64,000 nt of DNA, taken from positions 62,001 through 126,000 of the forward strand of contig JAGDZU010000002.1 in the NCBI GenBank assembly GCA_049115575.1, written 5' to 3'. The DNA comes from JAHEKB01 sp049115575. GTDB taxonomy: Bacteria > Bacteroidota > Bacteroidia > NS11-12g > UBA9320. The stretch's first letter is position 1; every line of letters begins with the position of its first letter. The notes under the pieces are model-generated. The model did no database searches. It worked only from the letters and a program-made list of their open reading frames with translations, and was not told where the DNA came from. Shown piece by piece: positions 35,334 through 43,587 of this stretch. Both the position numbers and the translations under genes were made by a program.

Positions 35334-36497
35334 TTAGTCCTTTGCTACTATAGTTAACGATTTGCGAATCTCATTCATCTTATTCAAGCAGTCGTCCACC
35401 GTATCACCAAGTATGGTGTAATGACCTAGCTTTCTATATGGTTTGCTTTCGGTTTTACCATACATATGGATATATACCCCCTCAATGTTCAAGACCTTTT
35501 CCAATCCATCAAGCCTATATGGGCCGTTCACATTTTGAGGCCCAACAAGATTCACATTTACCGCAGAGCATATTTGATGCGTGCTACCTAAAGGAAGTTC
35601 TAGTAAAATGCGATTAAGTTGCTCGTATTGAGATGTATAACAAGACTCAATGGTGTGATGACCACTGTTATGGGGTCTAGGGGCAATCTCGTTTACATAG
35701 GCTTTACCGTCTTTTTTCACAAAGAGCTCTACAGCGAAAATGCCGGGACTTTTAAATGCTTTTATGGCTTTGACTGCCACCTCTTTACAGTGCTCGCTAA
35801 CTTCCTTAGATAAACGTGCAGGGCTTATTAAGTAGTCCATAAGGTTTGCCTTTGGATCAAAGACCATTTCACACGCTTCATAGGACTTTAGGTTCCCTTT
35901 GCCATCTACTCCAACAATAACAGAGACTTCCATTGCTCCATGAATTAGTGATTCAATCACATAGCCATGTTCGCTGCTTATACTGTCTTCTGAGAGATCG
36001 TGTAACTCTTCAAACCTATTTTTATCTAAAATTTGAACTCCCTTTCCATCATATCCGCCTTTGCGGTGTTTAAGTACAAACTCATCCTCTGGCCAATTCT
36101 CTACATCATTTTTGAGAGCTTCAGCGGTACTGAGCTTATAATCTAAAGTGGGGATATTGTTATTGCTATAAAACTCTTTCTGATAACCCTTGTCTTGTAT
36201 AACCTCCAACACAGATGGGAAAGGAATTGTGGGCACATCTAGCTTTTTTAAAGCTTCTATGCTCACATGTTCAATCTCATATGTGAGGATGTCTGCATGT
36301 TGGGATAAAGCCTCTATAGCATCGTGATCGTAAAGTGATCCTTCAATAACCTTACTTGTAACCAGAGCTGAAGGGCAATGCCTACTTTTTTCAAGTATGG
36401 TATACTCAATGTTTAAAGGGGAAAAGCTTTCAATAAGCATCTTTCCCAATTGGCCACCTCCAAGGATTCCAATCTTACGGTCTAATTTATTACTCAC
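35334..36497 (-). CDS. purK: N5-carboxyaminoimidazole ribonucleotide synthase PurK
   Basis: ATP-grasp enzyme that carboxylates AIR with bicarbonate. 387 residues from a GTG at 36497; the frame is open to 36707 but the extra 70 residues have no family similarity and would overlap the divergent protease gene. Seen: KIGILGGGQLGKM (preATP-grasp Rossmann fold), VLKHRKGGYDGKGV and the metal-binding segment NEIAPRPHNSGH. First gene of purK-purE-DUF3109. Confidence 0.96.
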   Translation of the reverse strand: MSNKLDRKIGILGGGQLGKMLIESFSPLNIEYTILEKSRHCPSALVTSKVIEGSLYDHDAIEALSQHADILTYEIEHVSIEALKKLDVPTIPFPSVLEVIQDKGYQKEFYSNNNIPTLDYKLSTAEALKNDVENWPEDEFVLKHRKGGYDGKGVQILDKNRFEELHDLSEDSISSEHGYVIESLIHGAMEVSVIVGVDGKGNLKSYEACEMVFDPKANLMDYLISPARLSKEVSEHCKEVAVKAIKAFKSPGIFAVELFVKKDGKAYVNEIAPRPHNSGHHTIESCYTSQYEQLNRILLELPLGSTHQICSAVNVNLVGPQNVNGPYRLDGLEKVLNIEGVYIHMYGKTESKPYRKLGHYTILGDTVDDCLNKMNEIRKSLTIVAKD

Positions 36498-36544
36498 GAG
36501 CCTGCAAAGTTGTATAATTAATTCTAGAGGTGATAGGAGAAAAA

Positions 36545-36552
36545 TAAATTTG
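36545..36552 (+). promoter_or_regulatory. candidate promoter of the secreted protease gene (-7 element)
   Basis: TAAATTTG fits TAnnTTTG and ends 17 bp before the ATG at 36570, within the 72-bp divergent gap with purK. No -33 box at the right spacing. Confidence 0.4.
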
Positions 36553-36569
36553 TATAAATTGCTATCATC

Positions 36570-39062
36570 ATGAAAACCATCTTTACCGCTTGCTGCTTTA
36601 TTCTTTGTGCAAATTTTGCCTTTTCCCAATGTGTAATCGAGCATTGGTCTCTTGAAAAAAGAATTGACCAAAGTGAACTTGTTGTTGAAGGTCAGGTTAT
36701 TGACCAAATCTGCTCATGGGACAAGCAACATAAGAACATATATACCATTAACACAATTGAGCTTTATAAATCATTCAAGGGTTCTTTAAGCACGGACCAA
36801 ATAGAAGTTGTTAGTATGGGCGGTCAAATAGGACTTCAAAGACACGAAGCCTTTCCCTCAATGCAGTTTGAAATTGGACAGAAGGGAATATTTCTGCTCA
36901 CAAACAGCCCTATTGAGATTGATGAACACACTAAATTGTTCTTCCCAACTGCTACCACAGAGTCATTTATAGTTTATGATGAAGTCGAGGTAATGGCTTA
37001 TGATGTTGAGAAATCTTATTATTCAATAGTTCATGATTTGTACAATGATATTTTGGTGCATTCAGGTGATGAGATAACAGAAATCAAAACATATGACCCT
37101 GAGCATAATGAAAAGGTTATTACTCCATTAGCGGTACCAACAGTAGATTCCATAAGTTTAGATACGGTCAGTTCAGGAACAGCGGCACTATTAACTATTT
37201 ATGGTTCAAACTTTGGACCGGTAAGATCAACCGGAAGCGTAGGATTTAAAGATGCTAATTTTGGTGATGGGCGACACTACTATCCTCCTGTAAGTGCCTC
37301 ATACAAATCGTGGAACAATAGCAAAATAGAAGTGTATGTTCCAACAAGAGCGGGTACCGGTAAGATTCAGGTGGTCACAAGCACAAGTCACTCAGACCAA
37401 TCTCCTACAGAGCTCTACGTTAAATGGGCGCATACTAACGTGCTATATGGAACGGCTTCTGTAGACACCAATTTTTATCCAAACCAGCATTACGATCACA
37501 ATGGTTCAGGCGGTTATACATGGCAAATGACAGATAACTTCGCTTCTAAAGAAGATCCACTTAAATCATTTTATCGCTCTTTGGAAACATGGAGATGTGC
37601 TACTTTCATGAATTGGAAAGTGGGTAGCGATACCTCTTTGGATCAGACTGCAGATGACGATGTAAACATTGTACGCTTTGATGACTTAACAGGGAACAAA
37701 CTCGGCACGTGTTGGTCTCGTTGGGGTGGGTGCTTTAACGGAACGGCTAATACTTTCTATTGGTATGTAAGTGAGTTAGATATCGAGTTTGATAGCACAT
37801 ATAATTGGTATTACGGTACAGGAACACCAGGTGGAAGCCAGATGGATTTCCAGTCCGTGGCAACACATGAACTTGGGCATGGACATCAATTGAGTCATGT
37901 CCGAGATGACACTAAAACAATGCATTACTCAATAGGGGCAGGAGACAGAAAAGCATCTTTGAGCTTTTTCGATATACAAGGAGGAGAATTTGTAATGGAT
38001 GCTAGTACAGGAACTTCTCATTGCAGCAAAACAAAAATGACTGCTTTAACCAGTGGAAACTGTCAGACGACCTTGCCAGTTGTTTCATTTGGAATAGATG
38101 ATACCACAGTTTGTCAAGGTGATGATGTTGTCTACACTAATCAGACTGACGGCAATGGATTAACGTTTAGCTGGGATTTTGGTGTTGACGCTTCTACCTC
38201 AACTGCGAGCACAGAGGGGCCTCATACAATCAGCTATTCATCCTCAGGAACAAAGACTATAAAATTGGTGGTTGAAAATAATTTTGGTAAGGATTCCATG
38301 TCTAGAATCATAGAAGTACTACCACCAAAACCAAATCGACCAGCCAAATTCCTTGAATCAGATACTGGTTGTATAGGAGAAGTAACCTATACAATTGACG
38401 AAGTGAACTTTGCAACGGGATATGCCTGGGCAGTATCATCTGGGGGGTCTTTTGTTGGCGGCTCAACTGGGAAATCAGTAACCGTAGATTGGACAACTTC
38501 AGGTGATAAAACAGTAACTGTTGTTTCTTTAGGAGAATGTGGCAATAGTGCTGGCAGAGTTGAAAATGTTTATATACAAGACGATGCAGTAGCCTTATTC
38601 TCAGAAAGCCCTGATGGTTTGGTAGTGGACTTTAGCTCAAGTAGCACAGACGCAACTACGCACCTTTGGGATTTTGGAGATGGCGCTAGTTCTAGCCAAA
38701 AAAATCCAACTCATCAATATGCAGACCAAGGTGATTATGACGTAAAGCTTAAAGTAACCAACCAATGCTCGGCAGATAGTTTAGAAAAGAGTGTTTCTGT
38801 AACATTCAAAGTAGGAATTGATGAATTAGAACTTCTGGAATGGGTGAGTCCAAATCCAGCTAAAAGTGGTCAACTAATTAATTTGAGTTCCAATGTAGTA
38901 GAGGCTTATGAAATCATAGATATGAATGGCCGAATAATTTCTGAGGGACAACTACTTTCCAATCAGCTTTTATTACCAAAACTAAGTGATGGAATCTATG
39001 TTATTAGACTGAAGCAATTCGATAACGTAACTGAGCGAAAATTGCTGATAAGGAACGAATAA
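36570..39062 (+). CDS. secreted metzincin-like metalloprotease with IPT/TIG and PKD domains and T9SS type A sorting domain
   Basis: 830 residues. Order: signal peptide (1-19); N-terminal region; an IPT/TIG beta-sandwich (about 190-280, VDSISLDTVSSGTAALLTIYG in parts); a protease region with HELGHGHQLSH (His433, Glu434, His437, His443), plus a possible Met-turn TMHYSI about 15 residues later; two PKD-like domains (about 510-590 with FSWDFG and 665-740 with HLWDFGDGAS); and a type A sorting domain with SPNPAKSG and the final KLLIRNE. The usual Gly at position 8 of the zinc motif is Gln440. Probably cell-surface or secreted. mnmA follows 2 bp after the stop, unusual company. Confidence 0.85.
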   Translation: MKTIFTACCFILCANFAFSQCVIEHWSLEKRIDQSELVVEGQVIDQICSWDKQHKNIYTINTIELYKSFKGSLSTDQIEVVSMGGQIGLQRHEAFPSMQFEIGQKGIFLLTNSPIEIDEHTKLFFPTATTESFIVYDEVEVMAYDVEKSYYSIVHDLYNDILVHSGDEITEIKTYDPEHNEKVITPLAVPTVDSISLDTVSSGTAALLTIYGSNFGPVRSTGSVGFKDANFGDGRHYYPPVSASYKSWNNSKIEVYVPTRAGTGKIQVVTSTSHSDQSPTELYVKWAHTNVLYGTASVDTNFYPNQHYDHNGSGGYTWQMTDNFASKEDPLKSFYRSLETWRCATFMNWKVGSDTSLDQTADDDVNIVRFDDLTGNKLGTCWSRWGGCFNGTANTFYWYVSELDIEFDSTYNWYYGTGTPGGSQMDFQSVATHELGHGHQLSHVRDDTKTMHYSIGAGDRKASLSFFDIQGGEFVMDASTGTSHCSKTKMTALTSGNCQTTLPVVSFGIDDTTVCQGDDVVYTNQTDGNGLTFSWDFGVDASTSTASTEGPHTISYSSSGTKTIKLVVENNFGKDSMSRIIEVLPPKPNRPAKFLESDTGCIGEVTYTIDEVNFATGYAWAVSSGGSFVGGSTGKSVTVDWTTSGDKTVTVVSLGECGNSAGRVENVYIQDDAVALFSESPDGLVVDFSSSSTDATTHLWDFGDGASSSQKNPTHQYADQGDYDVKLKVTNQCSADSLEKSVSVTFKVGIDELELLEWVSPNPAKSGQLINLSSNVVEAYEIIDMNGRIISEGQLLSNQLLLPKLSDGIYVIRLKQFDNVTERKLLIRNE

Positions 39063-39064
39063 TA

Positions 39065-40216
39065 ATGAAGCGTGTAGTGGTTGGGCTGTCTGGAGGGGTT
39101 GATTCTTCAGTGGCGGCCTATTTGTTAAAAGAGGAAGGGTATGATGTGCTTGGTGTATTCATGAAAAATTGGCATGATACCGAAGTAACAATTAGCGATG
39201 AATGCCCTTGGGAAGAAGACAGTAAAGACGCCCTGCTTGTAGCAGACAAGTTAGGAATTCCCTTTCATACCATAGACTTGAGTAAGCCCTACCTTGAACG
39301 AATAGTTAATTATATGTTTAAGGAATATGAGGCAGGAAGAACACCCAATCCGGATGTGCTGTGCAATAGAGAAATCAAATTTGATCTATTTCTGGATCAT
39401 GCTAAAAAATTAGGAGCGGACTATGTAGCTACTGGTCATTATTGCAGAAGAAAAGAACTGAGTGGAGGAGCCGATAAAAACGCATTGTTTGCTGGCTTGG
39501 ACGCCAACAAAGATCAGAGCTATTTTCTTTGTCAGATAAACCAAGAGCAATTGTCTAAAGCGCTATTCCCAATTGGCGAGCTGCAGAAAAGTGAAGTAAG
39601 AGAAATAGCCAAAGAACAGGATTTAGTCACTGCAGAGAAAAGAGATTCTCAAGGTCTTTGCTTTATTGGGAAGGTAAAACTGCCTGACTTCTTGAAACAA
39701 CAACTCAAGGAAAAACAAGGTAATGTAATCGAAATACCAGCAGATTGGGATGGTTTTAATAATGAACTTGACCCAACTGAATTCTATAGATTTAAGGAAG
39801 ATGATGGCAGGCTAATTGGACAACATCAAGGAGCTCATTTCTATACAGTTGGACAACGTAAAGGCTTGAACATAGGAGGATATTCCAACCCATTATTTAT
39901 TCTCCAAGTAAACACCAAAACTAACAGCATTTATGTGGGAGAAGGAGAAGATCATCCAGGTCTATTACGGAAAGGGTTGTTTATTCCGAGAGATGATATT
40001 CATTGGTTGAGAAAAGATCTAGAACTTGCAGTTGGAGAGAGCAAGTCATACCAAATGAGAATTAGATACAGACAGCCACTTTTTCAAGTAGCATTGAATA
40101 TGCAAGAGACGGGGTTGAAGGTTGTATTCCAACAAAACCAAAAAGCGGTTACACCTGGCCAATTTGCTGTTTGGTATGAGAATGAAGAATTAATTGGAAG
40201 TGGGGTAATAGAATAA
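39065..40216 (+). CDS. mnmA: tRNA-specific 2-thiouridylase MnmA
   Basis: Thiolates C2 of the wobble uridine of tRNA-Lys, -Glu and -Gln in the cytoplasm, on the same base that MnmG modifies. 383 residues. Seen: PP-loop SGGVDSSVAAYLL (about 8-20), the first catalytic cysteine in NPDVLCNREIKF, GHYCRR, the second in SQGLCFIGK, and QHQGAHFYTVGQRKGLNIGG (tRNA-binding). It starts 2 bp after the protease stop. A T-run follows the stop but no clear hairpin. Confidence 0.97.
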   Translation: MKRVVVGLSGGVDSSVAAYLLKEEGYDVLGVFMKNWHDTEVTISDECPWEEDSKDALLVADKLGIPFHTIDLSKPYLERIVNYMFKEYEAGRTPNPDVLCNREIKFDLFLDHAKKLGADYVATGHYCRRKELSGGADKNALFAGLDANKDQSYFLCQINQEQLSKALFPIGELQKSEVREIAKEQDLVTAEKRDSQGLCFIGKVKLPDFLKQQLKEKQGNVIEIPADWDGFNNELDPTEFYRFKEDDGRLIGQHQGAHFYTVGQRKGLNIGGYSNPLFILQVNTKTNSIYVGEGEDHPGLLRKGLFIPRDDIHWLRKDLELAVGESKSYQMRIRYRQPLFQVALNMQETGLKVVFQQNQKAVTPGQFAVWYENEELIGSGVIE

Positions 40217-40443
40217 AAAAAGGGCTGAATTAATGAAAAATTCCTAAATAAATAGGATTTGGCTCCCTCCACGCCACGAACTACCTACGTTTATTTACAA
40301 ACCGAAGTTTGCAAACGCACACTGACAAGTCAAGATTAAGGTCTGCTCTTATGCGCTTCGTTTGAAGCCGGTAAAGTTTAAAGTGTTGAATTTTTCAATT
40401 ATCTTCTCCAGCCCTACACCAAATATAGCTAAAATTGTATGGA

Positions 40444-41439
40444 ATGCATTCTCCCTTAATCAGTATTTTAATGCCGGTCAAAGATGCGGATCCCTATCTA
40501 TCAGATTGTCTGGATTCTATATTAAATCAGTCTTATGAGAATTGGGAACTTATAGCGGTTGATGATCATTCATCTGACCAAAGTTTAGCTCTTTTAAGAA
40601 GATATGAAAGATCGAACACTAGAATAAAGATTCTTGCAAACCAAGGGAATGGGATAGTGAGCGCATTGCAGTTGGCCTATTCCAATTCTAAAGGTGATCT
40701 CATTCACCGCATGGATGCAGATGATAAAATGCCACCTGAAAAACTTAAAGGACTCAATGCGGCATGGATGCCTGGAAATGTTGTTACTGGGAAAGTTGAA
40801 TATTTTTCTGACGAATGGTTGGTAGGGCTGGGTTTTCAAAATTATCAGAATTGGCTTAATGGTTTAATGGAATCGGGGAATCATTGGAAGGACATTTATA
40901 TGGAGTGCCCTATTCCCAGTCCAGCTTGGCTAATTCATCGAGACGATTTTGATAAATGTGGTGCATTTGATTCTGAATTGATTCCTGAAGACTATGATTT
41001 GTGCTTTAGGTGGTATAAACACGGGATAGGAATAATTGCTTTAGATGAAGTTGTTCATCTTTGGCGAGATAGTCAGAAGAGAACTTCACGTAAGAATCCT
41101 TCCTATTTTCCAATGGCATATTATCCGTTAAAAGTCCATCATTTTCTATCCATAGATAGAGACAAAAAGAAGCCTTTAATATTATGGGGAGCAGGAAAAA
41201 AGGGGAAGTTGATTTCAAAGCTTCTAAATGACAAGTCGGTAGAATATGAATGGGTCACAGATAATCAAAAGAAATGGGGGGTTGAAATAAATGGTAAAAT
41301 AATCAGTCCCAGGGGTGACGATATATCTGGAAGGCAATTAATTATTGCCATTGCATCTCCAGAAGATAAAAGAGAGCTTAAAAACCAGCTAAAAAGAAAC
41401 CACCATACAGCTGATACAGATATATGGTGGTTTTGTTAA
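40444..41439 (+). CDS. family 2 glycosyltransferase with C-terminal Rossmann-like domain
   Basis: 331 residues from the ATG at 40444 (a TTG 9 bp earlier is also in frame). The GT-A domain opens with PLISILMPVKDADPYLSDCL; the nucleotide-binding EN-WELIAVDDHS and the metal-binding IHRMDADDKMPP (DxD type) are clear. After about residue 240 there is a second domain beginning KPLILWGAGKKGKLISKLL, a nucleotide-binding Rossmann opening found in other sugar-modifying bifunctional proteins. Probably cytoplasmic, acting on a surface glycan. The last 45 bp contain a hairpin that may terminate the convergent gene. Confidence 0.87.
   Translation: MHSPLISILMPVKDADPYLSDCLDSILNQSYENWELIAVDDHSSDQSLALLRRYERSNTRIKILANQGNGIVSALQLAYSNSKGDLIHRMDADDKMPPEKLKGLNAAWMPGNVVTGKVEYFSDEWLVGLGFQNYQNWLNGLMESGNHWKDIYMECPIPSPAWLIHRDDFDKCGAFDSELIPEDYDLCFRWYKHGIGIIALDEVVHLWRDSQKRTSRKNPSYFPMAYYPLKVHHFLSIDRDKKKPLILWGAGKKGKLISKLLNDKSVEYEWVTDNQKKWGVEINGKIISPRGDDISGRQLIIAIASPEDKRELKNQLKRNHHTADTDIWWFC
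41397..41433 (-). terminator. bidirectional terminator-like hairpin inside the glycosyltransferase 3' end
   Basis: Perfect 11-bp inverted repeat AAACCACCATA (41397-41407) / TATGGTGGTTT (41423-41433) with a 15-nt loop. On the minus strand it is followed by CTTTTT, suiting termination of the T9SS gene that ends at 41442; on the plus strand the following T-run is weak. It lies wholly within the glycosyltransferase coding sequence. Confidence 0.62.
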
Positions 41440-41441
41440 TG

Positions 41442-43217
41442 TTATAGTTTTCTAATTGTCAACGATTGATCGTTGGCTTTAAATACATAGACACCTTTAG
41501 GTAATTCTGAAAGACTCACTTTCATCTTGTTGCTATCCATAATCTGTAGATCAACAGATGAGCTTACATCAGTTCCTAGCATATTGTAAACCCTGATGTC
41601 TTGATTGTCTATTTGTCTTGTAAGCGCATATAGCGTATTAGGGTCATAGGAATATCTAATCTCCAAATCATGAAACTCTTTGTTAAAAGTAACAACTTCT
41701 ATATCTGAATATTCATAATCAGTATTGTAATCAACTTGTTTAAGTCTGTAATAGGAAATTTGATCGAAAGGTTGATAATCCATGCCAGCATAAGTATTTA
41801 TTTCACTGGAGTAGCCTCGTCCATCTATAGTTTCAAGTTCTTCCCATTCAATAGCATCAGACGATCTTTCTATCACAAAATAATCGTTGTTAAATTCATT
41901 TGCAGTTGCCCATGTTAGAAGAACACTTTGAGCATCAATAGGATTTGCTGTAAAATACATCAGGTCCACAGGTAGAATACCGCAGTTTACATTCACTTGA
42001 TAGTTAGATAGTAAACTAGCAAATGGCCCTTCTACAAGATAAATATCAAACTCTCGTAATCCGGTTGTTGCATTCCAATTTACATATAGTAAAGAGTCAA
42101 TAAGTTCTTCGCATTCCGCTTCTGTCATGGTACCGCTATTATTCACTATGTCAAGTGTGCTTTCACCATTAGCTACACTCGCTGCTACGCTATACGTATT
42201 GCCCTTGAATGTGAAATTTGGGATAATCTGCCCATGTGTAAAATTCCATGAAATAGTGTCACCTCCTGTTGCTCCTGCTACAACAAATTTTTCATCGGCA
42301 CCATCGATTATTTCAGTACTTGTGATACCTACTTGTAATCTATCAATAGTACCTCCCGATTCTATATTGGTGTTTCCACCTGAAAAGTATACGGGATTAA
42401 TACAGAAGGTATCTAAATTGTTGATTCCTGTGGTTAATGTATCTAAGTCTAAAGTTGGTGGTTCAAAATAATCTGGAGGACTGCTCCAGGTAGCTCCAGA
42501 GCCAAAATCTATAAAGAAATAGGCTGCTCCAGAACCGTCCGCACCTACCACAAAAGTGAATGTGGTTAAGACGGGGAACCCAACGTGAACACGAGTCCTA
42601 TCATCAAGTACGTTAAATACATTGGTTGATGAGTTGGATCGAAACTTGGTCAGACCTGTTGCAAGATTATAAGTAGTACCTACATTGGTGGGGTTACCTA
42701 AAGCAACCGTATCAAATCCACCATATTCATTGTATTGGTTTGAACCAAAACCGCCATTTCCATCAATATCATAGGTATTGGCAAGCACATCGCTTAGGCC
42801 GACTATAGTACCTGTATTTGTAGTGTTATTATAGGAGCCACCAGATATAAACTCAAAAACGAATTGTGCGCTTCCACCACCACTACTAAATGAGAATTGA
42901 GGAGAAAAGAACCTAGCTTGATTGTTACTCATACCAGGACCAGAAGTCGAAGGATTATCAAAATTAGTCATGGTACCCGTTAAAGCAACGGTTCTTACAA
43001 TTGCGTCAATCTGCTGAGCACCAATCGTTACCACATTTTCATATAGAACAATGTCTCCAACTGTGGTTCCTGTGCCAACTTTGTAAACAATGGTAACACC
43101 TGTTCCCCCGAAGTTTAAATCTTGATTGTTGAGATTGTAAATAACTTGAGAATAGCCCCAAAGTGGAGAAATTCCAATAAGAAGTAGAATGCCTTTTCGT
43201 AGTAGTCTTTTCATCAT
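41442..43217 (-). CDS. secreted adhesin-like protein with T9SS type A sorting domain
   Basis: 591 residues. Signal peptide (about 1-23, GILLLIGISPLWGYSQ). The passenger is Gly/Asn/Thr-rich and beta-strand-dominated without a named domain. From about residue 425 there is a fibronectin-like segment common in these proteins (VLLTWATANEFNNDYFVIERS in parts, YYRLKQVDY), and the end is a type A sorting domain (DIRVYNMLG, LPKGVYVFKA). Likely exported through T9SS and anchored at the surface; role unknown. Convergent with the glycosyltransferase, only 2 bp apart. Confidence 0.83.
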   Translation of the reverse strand: MMKRLLRKGILLLIGISPLWGYSQVIYNLNNQDLNFGGTGVTIVYKVGTGTTVGDIVLYENVVTIGAQQIDAIVRTVALTGTMTNFDNPSTSGPGMSNNQARFFSPQFSFSSGGGSAQFVFEFISGGSYNNTTNTGTIVGLSDVLANTYDIDGNGGFGSNQYNEYGGFDTVALGNPTNVGTTYNLATGLTKFRSNSSTNVFNVLDDRTRVHVGFPVLTTFTFVVGADGSGAAYFFIDFGSGATWSSPPDYFEPPTLDLDTLTTGINNLDTFCINPVYFSGGNTNIESGGTIDRLQVGITSTEIIDGADEKFVVAGATGGDTISWNFTHGQIIPNFTFKGNTYSVAASVANGESTLDIVNNSGTMTEAECEELIDSLLYVNWNATTGLREFDIYLVEGPFASLLSNYQVNVNCGILPVDLMYFTANPIDAQSVLLTWATANEFNNDYFVIERSSDAIEWEELETIDGRGYSSEINTYAGMDYQPFDQISYYRLKQVDYNTDYEYSDIEVVTFNKEFHDLEIRYSYDPNTLYALTRQIDNQDIRVYNMLGTDVSSSVDLQIMDSNKMKVSLSELPKGVYVFKANDQSLTIRKL

Positions 43218-43407
43218 AGTCTGATTTAAAATATATCATATCATTCTCGTATCCAGTCGGTTAACCCTGAAAACGACAATAATTGCTAGATATACTTGTT
43301 GTACTTAAGTAGTAATGGTTCTTACGAATATAAAGGAAATCTTCGAATTTGCCAAGAATAAGGACTTGTTCACCAAGTGCGAAATGGTAAAATGAATGTA
43401 AAAGAAC

Positions 43408-43587
43408 TTAGTCTTCTATTTCCTCATAATCAATGTATTCTCCCTTGTTTTGCTCATAGTTGGATGCCTTGTTTTCTTCAGGAGGAGAAATATTTTGGTC
43501 ACCCCCATCATTGCTTACCACAGTGAATATTCGCAGTATTCTGCGACTAATCCAAAAGAGCAATATGAAGAGTAATATATATTTCAT
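43408..43587 (-). CDS. DUF4834-like small membrane protein
   Basis: 59 residues, read directly from the sequence: one N-terminal helix (KYILLFILLFWIS), a short basic stretch RRILRI, then an acidic hydrophilic tail that ends KGEYIDYEEIED. That tail resembles the DUF4834 family of Bacteroidota. The ATG shares one base with the carB stop codon (TAATG), so it is probably translated by re-initiation. Function unknown. Confidence 0.72.
   Translation of the reverse strand: MKYILLFILLFWISRRILRIFTVVSNDGGDQNISPPEENKASNYEQNKGEYIDYEEIED

Noticed and set aside
36498..36707. N-terminal extension of PurK
   Set aside because: No similarity to PurK and overlaps the divergent protease gene; the GTG at 36497 gives the normal N-terminus.
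40217..40443. Small structured RNA in the mnmA-glycosyltransferase gap
   Set aside because: Only two 5-bp hairpins (around 40298-40311 and 40351-40366), no conserved motif and no promoter/terminator pair; not enough to call.
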